This document shows, in pieces, positions 1-6,352 of a DNA stretch of 19,538 bases. A program made the position numbers and the translations under genes. Position 1 is the first letter of the stretch. Every line of letters starts with the position of its first letter. Source of the stretch: Candidatus Apopatosoma intestinale (GTDB lineage: Bacteria; Bacillota; Clostridia; Oscillospirales; CAG-272); contig DODZ01000009.1 of NCBI GenBank assembly GCA_003524145.1, positions 1-19,538 of the forward strand, read 5' to 3'. The notes below the pieces were generated by a model. It was not told where the DNA came from. It was given only the letters and a program-made list of their open reading frames with translations, and searched no databases.

Positions 1-41
1 TATCTGTTTTTGCAGTGAAAATACTTTTTCGACAGACTGAC

Positions 42-71
42 AAAAATCCCGCGATTTCTCGCGGGATTTTT
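42..71. terminator. Bidirectional intrinsic terminator
   Basis: A perfect 13-bp inverted repeat (42-54 with 59-71) has a TTTC loop and a GC-rich core (ATCCCGCGA/TCGCGGGAT) flanked by A and T runs. It can therefore terminate in both directions. It serves the minus-strand lipoprotein gene that ends at 114 and any plus-strand gene arriving from the left of the window. A second weaker stem (76-83 with 93-100, CCTCCTTT/AAAGGAGG) lies between it and the lipoprotein gene. Confidence 0.85.
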
Positions 72-113
72 GCTTCCTCCTTTTGTCTCCCGAAAGGAGG
101 TTTTTATGTTCGA

Positions 114-572
114 TTATTTGCCGCTGACTGACTTAACAACATTTGTTATCTCGTTTACAGAGAGAATAGCAAGGGGCAGACAGAGGCAATTGCCGCAAGC
201 ATAGCCTGCTTTTGCCAGCTCATCATAAACCTTGTTTACATCTTCGTTCTCCTGAACATCCTTGACAAAGCCCTGCATGGTGTTGCTCTTGTTGTAGGCT
301 TCGGTCAGTTCCTTTGTGGACTTGAATTCAATGATAAGCACGGAGGCGAGACCGTCTGTCTTTGTGAGCATGTGGAGCTCTACTGCATACTCTTCCTGTT
401 CGAGCTCTGCCTTGACAGCCTCGGCAATTGCGGTGAATTTTGCATTTTCCTCATAGCCTTTATCCTTAAAAGCCTTCTGAAGTGCGGGATACTTAGAGCC
501 GCATGATGTAAGCATAGTCGCAACCATAATGAAAACAAGAACAATGCTTAAAAATCTTACTGTTTTTTTCAT
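114..572 (-). CDS. Small exported lipoprotein, function unknown
   Basis: The 152-residue product starts with a lipoprotein signal peptide: basic MKKTVR, a hydrophobic stretch at about 7-20, and a lipobox LTSC with the lipidated Cys at residue 24. The mature part is about 128 residues, mostly charged and helical in character. Near the end it has a small cysteine cluster (C126, C129, C131) followed by a hydrophobic patch. I do not recognise a family. The ATG at 572 is supported by AAAGGAGT at 581-588 with 8-9 nt spacing, and by a consensus promoter upstream. It appears to be a single-gene unit between that promoter and the terminator at 42-71. Membrane anchoring on the outer face is inferred from the lipobox. 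The function is not inferable. Confidence 0.8.
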   Translation of the reverse strand: MKKTVRFLSIVLVFIMVATMLTSCGSKYPALQKAFKDKGYEENAKFTAIAEAVKAELEQEEYAVELHMLTKTDGLASVLIIEFKSTKELTEAYNKSNTMQGFVKDVQENEDVNKVYDELAKAGYACGNCLCLPLAILSVNEITNVVKSVSGK

Positions 573-688
573 TTGAAATTACTCCTTTAATATAATGAAA
601 TAGCTTTTGTTTAAGAAGAGGCGCTCTCCGAAGGAGACATTTGGAATATAAGCACCCTTCTTCAATGTCTTATTATTTTGTCAATTTG

Positions 689-717
689 ATTATACCAAAA
701 AACTATATTTCTGTCAA
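689..717 (-). promoter_or_regulatory. Sigma-A promoter for the small lipoprotein gene
   Basis: On the minus strand a perfect TTGACA (712-717) and a perfect TATAAT (689-694) are separated by exactly 17 bp. Transcription should begin near 682. This gives a 5' leader of about 110 nt before the ATG at 572, which includes a small stem TCTCC/GGAGA around 624-636. Confidence 0.9.
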
Positions 718-794
718 GGGAGAGAAATGGCAAAAGTGCTTTTCCTGCACAGTATGACAAAATCTGTTCGAAAAACATTTTTTTCTCCATGGCA

Positions 795-800
795 TATAAT
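795..800 (+). promoter_or_regulatory. Possible -10 element for the aspartokinase operon
   Basis: A perfect TATAAT lies 50 bp before the aspartokinase start, but no good -35 hexamer is found 16-18 bp upstream. The best candidate, TTCGAA at 767-772, is 22 bp away. This may be a weak or activator-dependent promoter. The leader is too short for a lysine riboswitch or T-box. Confidence 0.35.
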
Positions 801-849
801 CTTATCGGGCGGGCATATGCCGCTCAGTCATTTTTATCAAGGGGACAAT

Positions 850-2118
850 ATGAAAATCACAGCAAAATTCGGCGGGACATCTCTTGCCACCGCAAAAGCC
901 ATAGACAACGCGGCAAAAATCGTCGCTTCCGACACTGCAAGGCGATATGTGACGGTTTCCGCTCCCGGTAAAAGAAGTCCCGATGATATAAAAATAACAG
1001 ATCTTTTATATAGTGCATATGAAAGCGGCGATTTTGACGCCGTTTTTGAAAGATTTTATGATATCGCGCATGAATTGCGCACCAAAACAGAGCTTTCCGC
1101 CGAATATCGGAAGATAAAGGATGCCATGCGCATTCCCTGCGGCAGAGATTTCATAGCCTCGCGGGGAGAATATCTCTGCGCCGAGATTTTCTCTGATTAT
1201 ATTGGCTTCCCTTTTATAGACGCCGCGGATGTGATATTTTTCGACGATGACGGAAATACGGATTATATCCGTACGAGGCGCAGGCTCGGCGAGGTGCTGG
1301 AAAAGGTGCAAAATGCCGTCATTCCGGGGTTTTACGGTGTGGGGACGGACGGTGCCGTGCATACCTTTTCAAGAGGCGGAAGCGATATAACAGGTGCGCT
1401 CGTTGCCGCCTCTTCCGAATCGGATATATACGAAAACTGGACTGATGTGGACGGCGTGCTTTCGGCAGACCCGAAAACTATTGACAATCCCGCATTTTTG
1501 GATATAATAACATATAGCGAGTTAAAATATCTCTCCGCTTTCGGGGCAAGTGTTCTGCACGAGGACGCGCTTCTTCCGGTGCGTCAGCTCGGAATACCTG
1601 TTCACATAAGAAATACGGGAAATCCCGGGGGAGCAGGCACAATGATAGTATCCCAACGTGAGATGCCGCGTGCTTTTGTCGGAGTTTCGGGCAGGGGCGG
1701 CTTTTCCCGCATTGCCGTGAGCAAAGAGAAAATAGGCAGAAGCAGCACGGATATGCGTGAGATATTTGAGCTTTTCAGCCGTAAAAAGACAGATATAATA
1801 TTAGCGGCGGCAGAGCCGGACGGCCTTTTCATAATAACAGAGGCAGAAAGCGGAAAAAGCAGGACCGACATGTTGCTCAACGAAATATGTCAGCTCGTGA
1901 TGCCGACGGGGATTTCATATGATGAAAAAATCGCCGTGATATGTGCCGTCGGTGATGATACCTCGGAAATAACGGCAAAATCCGCTTCGGCACTTCATGA
2001 GGCGGGCATAAGACCTATTATGATATCGGCAGGAAGCAGCGGCGGTTATGTCCTCATATGCACAAAAGAAAATCAGAAGGATGAAGCCGTCCGCAGAATA
2101 TATAAAAAGCTCGCGTAA
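850..2118 (+). CDS. lysC: Aspartate kinase (aspartokinase)
   Basis: This enzyme phosphorylates L-aspartate to 4-phospho-L-aspartate, the entry step to lysine, diaminopimelate, threonine, methionine and isoleucine. The product is 422 residues. Residues 6-11 are KFGGTS (the nucleotide-binding start of the amino acid kinase fold). SRGE is at 104-107, FSRGGSD at 173-179, WTDVDGV at 197-203 and the LKYLSAFGASVLH segment near 225-237. Two ACT-type regulatory segments occupy about 275-422, as in monofunctional feedback-regulated aspartokinases. An in-frame extension to 727 is open, but the family begins at KFGGTS. The ATG at 850 has AAGGGG 5 nt upstream, so I take 850. Translation of the next gene starts 20 bp downstream. 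Which end product inhibits the enzyme cannot be read from the sequence. The symbol reflects the family rather than a proven isozyme. Confidence 0.93.
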   Translation: MKITAKFGGTSLATAKAIDNAAKIVASDTARRYVTVSAPGKRSPDDIKITDLLYSAYESGDFDAVFERFYDIAHELRTKTELSAEYRKIKDAMRIPCGRDFIASRGEYLCAEIFSDYIGFPFIDAADVIFFDDDGNTDYIRTRRRLGEVLEKVQNAVIPGFYGVGTDGAVHTFSRGGSDITGALVAASSESDIYENWTDVDGVLSADPKTIDNPAFLDIITYSELKYLSAFGASVLHEDALLPVRQLGIPVHIRNTGNPGGAGTMIVSQREMPRAFVGVSGRGGFSRIAVSKEKIGRSSTDMREIFELFSRKKTDIILAAAEPDGLFIITEAESGKSRTDMLLNEICQLVMPTGISYDEKIAVICAVGDDTSEITAKSASALHEAGIRPIMISAGSSGGYVLICTKENQKDEAVRRIYKKLA

Positions 2119-2138
2119 AACCGCAGGAGGCACAAAAA

Positions 2139-2744
2139 ATGAGAAACAAAAAAATTCTTAAACTTGTTCAGAATGCGATGCTCAGCGCAATAATATTGCT
2201 TCTGACGCTTACACCGCTCGGATATCTGCCCATAGGTCCGCTTGAGGTAACTGTAATGATGATACCAGTAGCTATCGGCGCGATGACCCTCGGTATAAGC
2301 TCGGGTGTTATTCTCGGCGGCGTTTTCGGGCTTTCCAGCTTTCTTACATGTCTGGGCATTCTGCGTCCAAGCTCTTTCGGTCAGATGCTTTTTGCCATCA
2401 ACCCGTGGTCGACGGCAATAGTTTGTTTTGTTCCGAGAATACTGATGGGACTTATCTGTGCGCTTCTTTTCAAGGCACTCTATAAAAAATTCGGCGATAA
2501 GCTCGGCGTTTATGCGGCAGTATCCGCATCTGCGGCTCTTGTCAATACGATACTTTTCATGGGCGGACTTGTGCTTTTCTTTCACGGAACGATGAGCGAT
2601 GCGGCGGCAGGAGAGGGCAAATCACTCTTTGTTTATATCCTTGCCATTTCCGTATGGAACTGCCTCGGAGAAATCGCGGCATCCGTGCTCGTAGGCACAC
2701 CCGTGGCAAAAGCCATACACAAATTCTTCGAAAGAAAAGACTGA
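2139..2744 (+). CDS. ECF transporter S component (substrate-binding membrane subunit)
   Basis: The 201-residue product is an integral membrane protein with about six hydrophobic segments, the size and layout of energy-coupling-factor S components. Residues 13-17 (AMLSA) match the AxxxA helix motif used by S components to dock on EcfT. The segment at about 30-66 (LGYLPIGPLEVTVMMIP followed by a Gly-rich helix) resembles pantothenate-type (PanT-like) S components, though the substrate is an inference. AGGAGG at 2125-2130 lies 8 nt before the ATG. The 20-bp gap to the aspartokinase gene and the terminator after 2744 show a two-gene operon. No EcfA or EcfT gene is in the window, so it would use a shared module encoded elsewhere. 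A vitamin made from aspartate-derived beta-alanine would fit the pairing. Confidence 0.82.
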   Translation: MRNKKILKLVQNAMLSAIILLLTLTPLGYLPIGPLEVTVMMIPVAIGAMTLGISSGVILGGVFGLSSFLTCLGILRPSSFGQMLFAINPWSTAIVCFVPRILMGLICALLFKALYKKFGDKLGVYAAVSASAALVNTILFMGGLVLFFHGTMSDAAAGEGKSLFVYILAISVWNCLGEIAASVLVGTPVAKAIHKFFERKD

Positions 2745-2756
2745 TTTTTATAAAGG

Positions 2757-2789
2757 AAAGCGGGACTTCGCTCGAAGTCCCGCTTTTTT
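2757..2789 (+). terminator. Intrinsic terminator of the lysC-ECF operon
   Basis: A perfect 13-bp stem (2757-2769 with 2774-2786) with a GCTC loop is followed by six T residues at 2784-2789. It sits 12 bp after the stop codon of the S-component gene. Confidence 0.95.
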
Positions 2790-2812
2790 GCGTGGGGTTG
2801 CGGGTCGTCGAT

Positions 2813-2910
2813 GGGAATTGACACATACGCGGAGCGTGTGTGTCGGCGTCGCCGAGACAGGGGGGGAATTAACCAATGCACGCAGTGCGTTGGTCGGCGT
2901 CGCCGAGACA
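2813..2910 (+). repeat. Two tandem 47-nt hairpin units with covarying stems
   Basis: Units occupy 2813-2859 and 2864-2910. Each has GGGAATT, then a 10-bp stem with a three-base loop, then GGCGTCGCCGAGACA. The GGCG/CGCC tail is itself palindromic (TCGGCG-T-CGCCGA). Flanks are identical, but four of ten stem base pairs differ and all remain paired. Both stems keep a T.G wobble as the fifth pair from the loop. The loops are GGA and GCA. No promoter or ORF of quality covers the units. They behave like a REP-type or structured-RNA element of unknown family. Confidence 0.75.
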
Positions 2911-2923
2911 TGACAAGGTTCGG

Positions 2924-3013
2924 AAGGAGGACGGCGCGAGTCCTCCTTGCTGACTTTCGGTCATACAAAAGTACGACAAAATAAAATTATCCCGCAGGCG
3001 ACCGTCGGTCGCC
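2924..3013. repeat. Further small palindromes in the gene-free stretch
   Basis: Three more inverted repeats follow the tandem units. AAGGAGGAC/GTCCTCCTT (2924-2932 with 2940-2948, 9 bp) is the longest. TGAC/GTCA (2951-2954 with 2960-2963) is short. GGCGACC/GGTCGCC (2997-3003 with 3007-3013) has a three-base GTC loop. None is followed by a T run, so they are not ordinary terminators. From 3014 to 3173 I see only AT-rich sequence, with no convincing promoter for the next gene. Confidence 0.6.
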
Positions 3014-3173
3014 CATTAAATGAGAAAAGATTAAAAACCTCTCGAATTTTTTCAAGGAAAAACTTGCAAAATACTTTTTCGCATAAAACCATTCCTTTCT
3101 TCAAACAATTTTAATGCGCAATCATACGCTTAAAATAAAAATACCATATAGTTTACACAAGGAAGGAATTTCA

Positions 3174-4286
3174 ATGAAAAAGGCTATATTTCCGATATTG
3201 CTCTGCATATGTGCTCTGCTTTGTTCATGCGGTAGTCCGACCATAAACACAACATCGGGCAGAACGACAGATGCAAGCATGACAACACAGTCAGATACGG
3301 GCTCCGGCACACCGACGGGAACGACAGGCACTATGCAAACAACCGATTCTGCCGCAGGCACAGCATCGGCGACAACCTCCGACACCGCCGTCTCTACCAC
3401 ACTGCGCCCGGTTTATGCAAGACTTGATTTCGGCACAAAAAGCCGCGCCGCAGATAATCATCTTACCTCGCATGAATCAATCATCGAGCGCCTCACCTAT
3501 GATAAAGAGGCGATTTCCGTTGAATTTACCGAGGATTCCATGATAATCACGGCAAATAAAGACGGCACCTTCAAAGCTGCGGGCGAAAAAGCGGCTCTCA
3601 GCGATTCGCAATGGTTCATCCGCGACAGCGATACCTGCTACTATCCGGTAAACACCTTTGCCATAATGTTTGACGACCTGCCGGACTACGATTTTGAAGG
3701 CGAGCTTGTCTCGGGCTACGGCACATGGTCGGGCTATCCGCATTCATATGACAATGTGGGCGTCGACGGAAAATGGGGCGGCGGTCATCAGTATATGAAG
3801 ATAAGAATCAAAAATCCGGGCGACAACAATAAGATAGCAATGGCATTCAACAATGCTTCGGCATATGCCTCGACGCAGTTCTGCGTGATGGGCATACGCG
3901 AGCATCAGCCTGAATACAGAACCTATATCTATGATATCACCTATGCCGCAACTTATCCCTCGGGCAAGGGCGTAATGCTCCCCGGCATCGCTCCCGGAAA
4001 CAACTGGACATGGAAGCAGAATTATGAAGTGACGGGACTGCGTTTTCATCTGCTCGGCTCGACCTGCTCATATGCTAATGCATATCTGAACAATAAATTC
4101 GAGGAAAACGAGAGTGCCGCCGACTATGACGCATTTAAGGAATATTTTTCGCGTCTCGATTCCCGCGCCCTGATAAAAAAGGATGCCAGAGTAGAGATAG
4201 ATTATATCATTTTCGGCGGAACGCCCGAACAGCTCAATTCCTATAAGAGCTATATTGAAGCTTCCGAGGCAACATCGGCAAAATAA
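3174..4286 (+). CDS. Thr/Ser-rich lipoprotein with a large extracellular domain, function unknown
   Basis: The 370-residue product begins with a lipoprotein signal: MKKAIF, a hydrophobic core rich in Ile, Leu and Cys, and the lipobox LCSC with the lipidated Cys at residue 19. Residues about 20-78 are a low-complexity Thr/Ser/Gly linker, typical of a spacer through the Gram-positive wall. The remaining ~290 residues are aromatic- and Gly-rich with alternating short strands (for example around residues 160-215), suggesting a beta-sandwich that could bind polysaccharide. I do not recognise a named family and see no catalytic motif. The frame is open up to 3114, but the ATG at 3174 has the signal peptide directly after it and AAGGAAGGA just upstream. 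It is a single gene ended by the terminator at 4297-4368. Confidence 0.8.
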   Translation: MKKAIFPILLCICALLCSCGSPTINTTSGRTTDASMTTQSDTGSGTPTGTTGTMQTTDSAAGTASATTSDTAVSTTLRPVYARLDFGTKSRAADNHLTSHESIIERLTYDKEAISVEFTEDSMIITANKDGTFKAAGEKAALSDSQWFIRDSDTCYYPVNTFAIMFDDLPDYDFEGELVSGYGTWSGYPHSYDNVGVDGKWGGGHQYMKIRIKNPGDNNKIAMAFNNASAYASTQFCVMGIREHQPEYRTYIYDITYAATYPSGKGVMLPGIAPGNNWTWKQNYEVTGLRFHLLGSTCSYANAYLNNKFEENESAADYDAFKEYFSRLDSRALIKKDARVEIDYIIFGGTPEQLNSYKSYIEASEATSAK

Positions 4287-4296
4287 CCGGATATGA

Positions 4297-4368
4297 CAAG
4301 CCGCGGGCATTTTTGGAGCGGAAATACGCCGCATGATAGACCAAAAAATCCGCGGCTTGCCATTTTTT
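4297..4368 (+). terminator. Long-stem intrinsic terminator
   Basis: CAAGCCGCGG (4297-4306) pairs perfectly with CCGCGGCTTG (4350-4359). The stem continues inward with ATTTTTGG/CCAAAAA and then GCGG/CCGC. A T run at 4363-4368 follows. It closes the lipoprotein gene that ends at 4286. Confidence 0.88.
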
Positions 4369-4454
4369 ATATACATCGGACGGCAAAAAAAGCAACTGCG
4401 GATATTTTGGTTGTTACAAATGTATGGAAAACTACGCTTTGTGAGTCAAGACTA

Positions 4455-4483
4455 TTGACAAATTAAAAGAAAAATGCTATAAT
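4455..4483 (+). promoter_or_regulatory. Consensus sigma-A promoter (extended -10) for the solute-binding lipoprotein
   Basis: Perfect TTGACA (4455-4460) and perfect TATAAT (4478-4483) have a 17-bp spacer, and TG one base before the -10 adds an extended -10. The predicted start is near 4490, leaving a leader of about 50 nt that contains a short dyad AGGG-TAAA-CCCT at about 4498-4509. Confidence 0.93.
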
Positions 4484-4541
4484 GACTTTAAACATATAGG
4501 GTAAACCCTTATTATGATAAAATTTGAAAAGGAGTATTTTT

Positions 4542-6152
4542 ATGAAGAGAATTCTTTCACTTCTCATTGCGATCGCAATGCTGGTGGTAGCGGTTTCTCT
4601 CGTTGCCTGCGGCAATGACCCCGAAACGACGACGACGAAGAAGCCCGATGTCACCACTTCTTCTTCCAAGGGTGACAGCACGACATCAACCGATAATGAC
4701 GGCACGACCGCTTCTTCCGGCACGACAGACGGCAATGGAACAACAGCTTCCACCGACAACACAACCGAACCCGGCGGCTCAGGCGATGATCTGAGCGGCA
4801 AGACAAAGCATCCCGATTTCATGGATGTAAACTTCAACGGCAGAGAGTTTGTTTTCGCTATCCAGAAGAAGGGTGACTGGGATGAATATCCCATCGCTCC
4901 CGAAGCAACAGGCGAGGACAACATCATCACAGAGGCTTCCATCAACAGAACAAAGACTGTTGAGTCTCTTTACAACTGCAAGATAAAAGAGATCCAGTGC
5001 GATGATAACGCTACAGGTTACAGCCTTATCTCCACTGATATCCAGACAGGTAAGCACACTATTGACTTTGCTGAGTATCAGTACTCTCTCGGCAGAGCAA
5101 ATGCAGACCTTGTAAACTTTGCAAAGCTTGATATCGATCTTACACACGACTGGTTTGATCAGAGCTTCATCGACACATACAATGTAAATGATGACGGTGT
5201 AAACAGAATCTTCCAGCTTTCCGGTCCCTGGAACCTCATCAGCTATGATGCATCCTGGATGCTCTACTTCAACATGACTGTTTATGAGGCTCTTCTTGCA
5301 GCAGGCAAGACAAATGTCGACCTCTATCAGACAGTTAAGGACGGCAAGTGGACAATTGATGTTATGCTCGGCATGATGGACGCTACAAAGAACGATGTAA
5401 ACGGCGACCAGAAGATGAACTATGATGACGGCGATGTATTCGGTCTCACAACATACGGCAACGGATACATGAACAATGCTATCTGGTTCGGTATCGGCGG
5501 CAGAGGTGCCATAAGAGATACCGCTACAAACAAGATTGTTGCCGTAAGCAAGGATACCGTTGATGTTGCGGCTCTCTCCGCAGCTATTGATAAGGCTTCC
5601 AAGCTCGTTAACAACGAAGGCTTCACAGCTATCAACTCCATAGACAAGGCTCGCGGATCCTTCACAAACGGTCAGACTCTCTTCGCTTCCGAGTGTCTCG
5701 CCGCCGCCAGCCTTGTTGACGATGAAAATGCCAACTTCTCCTGCGTTCCTTTCCCGAAGTACAATGAGGAGCAGGAAAGCTACTACACGATGGTATGTAA
5801 CCGTGCATATGCTCTCGCAGCATCTGCAGCAATCTCTGACCTTGACAATATCGCAAGCTTCATCGAAGTATTCGCCTTCCATTCTCAGAAGCTCCTGTAT
5901 CCCGAGTATGTAAACTACTACAAGACTCAGGTATTCTGCGATGACGGCGCAGGCGAAATGCTCGATATCGTATTCAAGGGTCGTGTATGGGATATGGACT
6001 ACCTCGGCAACATGGGTATCACAGCCGCTGTTGCAGGCTATATCAGCACAGGCAAGAACATGTTCTCCAAGGCTATAGCTTCCAAGTCTGCAGCTACAAA
6101 CGGCAAGCTCGATGATTATCGTGCAAATGTCAAGAAAGTAGCAGGCAAATAA
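4542..6152 (+). CDS. Extracellular solute-binding-type lipoprotein
   Basis: The 536-residue product has a lipoprotein signal (MKRILSLL, hydrophobic to residue 20, lipobox LVAC, Cys23). A Thr/Ser/Asp-rich linker covers about 26-85. The rest has the size and pattern of an ABC-importer family-1-like solute-binding protein: an early FVFAIQ strand, the region LISYDASWMLYFN near 232-244, and a C-terminal half rich in Ala, Tyr and Phe. Residues 285-296 (D-V-N-G-D-Q-K-M-N-Y-D-D) match an EF-hand-type calcium loop. No permease or ATPase gene adjoins it, so the partner is unknown. Codon use is strongly biased (AAC, AAG, ATC, GAC) and the promoter is perfect, so high expression is likely. The ATG at 4542 follows AAAAGGAG (4527-4534) at 7 nt. 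A sugar ligand is a guess from context only. Confidence 0.82.
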   Translation: MKRILSLLIAIAMLVVAVSLVACGNDPETTTTKKPDVTTSSSKGDSTTSTDNDGTTASSGTTDGNGTTASTDNTTEPGGSGDDLSGKTKHPDFMDVNFNGREFVFAIQKKGDWDEYPIAPEATGEDNIITEASINRTKTVESLYNCKIKEIQCDDNATGYSLISTDIQTGKHTIDFAEYQYSLGRANADLVNFAKLDIDLTHDWFDQSFIDTYNVNDDGVNRIFQLSGPWNLISYDASWMLYFNMTVYEALLAAGKTNVDLYQTVKDGKWTIDVMLGMMDATKNDVNGDQKMNYDDGDVFGLTTYGNGYMNNAIWFGIGGRGAIRDTATNKIVAVSKDTVDVAALSAAIDKASKLVNNEGFTAINSIDKARGSFTNGQTLFASECLAAASLVDDENANFSCVPFPKYNEEQESYYTMVCNRAYALAASAAISDLDNIASFIEVFAFHSQKLLYPEYVNYYKTQVFCDDGAGEMLDIVFKGRVWDMDYLGNMGITAAVAGYISTGKNMFSKAIASKSAATNGKLDDYRANVKKVAGK

Positions 6153-6169
6153 TTCTATATGAATATCCG

Positions 6170-6199
6170 AAACCCTCGCGGCTTATCCGCGAGGGTTTT
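6170..6199 (+). terminator. Intrinsic terminator after the solute-binding lipoprotein
   Basis: AAACCCTCGCGG (6170-6181) pairs perfectly with CCGCGAGGGTTT (6187-6198) around a five-base loop, with T residues at the end. It lies 17 bp past the stop codon. Confidence 0.92.
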
Positions 6200-6293
6200 G
6201 ATTGTTTGCGGGGAAAACTGCCGGAAGAAAGAGCCGCGCGCGAGGTATAACAACCTCAATCACGATTTTTCCGCAGAAAAATGCCCTTTTATG

Positions 6294-6322
6294 TTGACAT
6301 ACCCGATACTTTATTGTAAAAT
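6294..6322 (+). promoter_or_regulatory. Sigma-A promoter for the MFS transporter
   Basis: TTGACA (6294-6299, perfect) and TAAAAT (6317-6322, five of six) are 17 bp apart. The predicted start is near 6329, only about 24 nt before the ATG at 6353. Confidence 0.88.
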
Positions 6323-6352
6323 ACGAGTGAAATATATTCTGTGAGGTGTGCC

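Noticed and set aside
106..204. A 32-codon plus-strand ORF with AAAGGAGG 5 nt before its ATG.
   Set aside because: It is antisense to the end of the lipoprotein gene and lies just after the terminator stem. Its Shine-Dalgarno is one arm of a second hairpin (76-83 with 93-100). The peptide has no recognisable features.
727..849. A 41-residue N-terminal extension of aspartokinase.
   Set aside because: The family begins at KFGGTS. The extension contains a TATAAT box and lacks a good ribosome binding site, while ATG 850 has one.
700..849. A lysine riboswitch or T-box upstream of aspartokinase.
   Set aside because: The leader after the likely -10 box is only about 45 nt and shows no large multi-stem structure or terminator.
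2557..2968. Minus-strand ORFs of 89 and 111 codons over the end of the S-component gene and the hairpin units.
   Set aside because: They read through a terminator and palindromic repeats, give Arg/Pro-rich composition, and lack ribosome binding sites.
4779..5882. A 367-codon minus-strand ORF inside the solute-binding gene.
   Set aside because: It is the antisense shadow of a strongly codon-biased gene. The translation is Cys/Val-rich without any family features, and the plus-strand gene has promoter, signal peptide and terminator.
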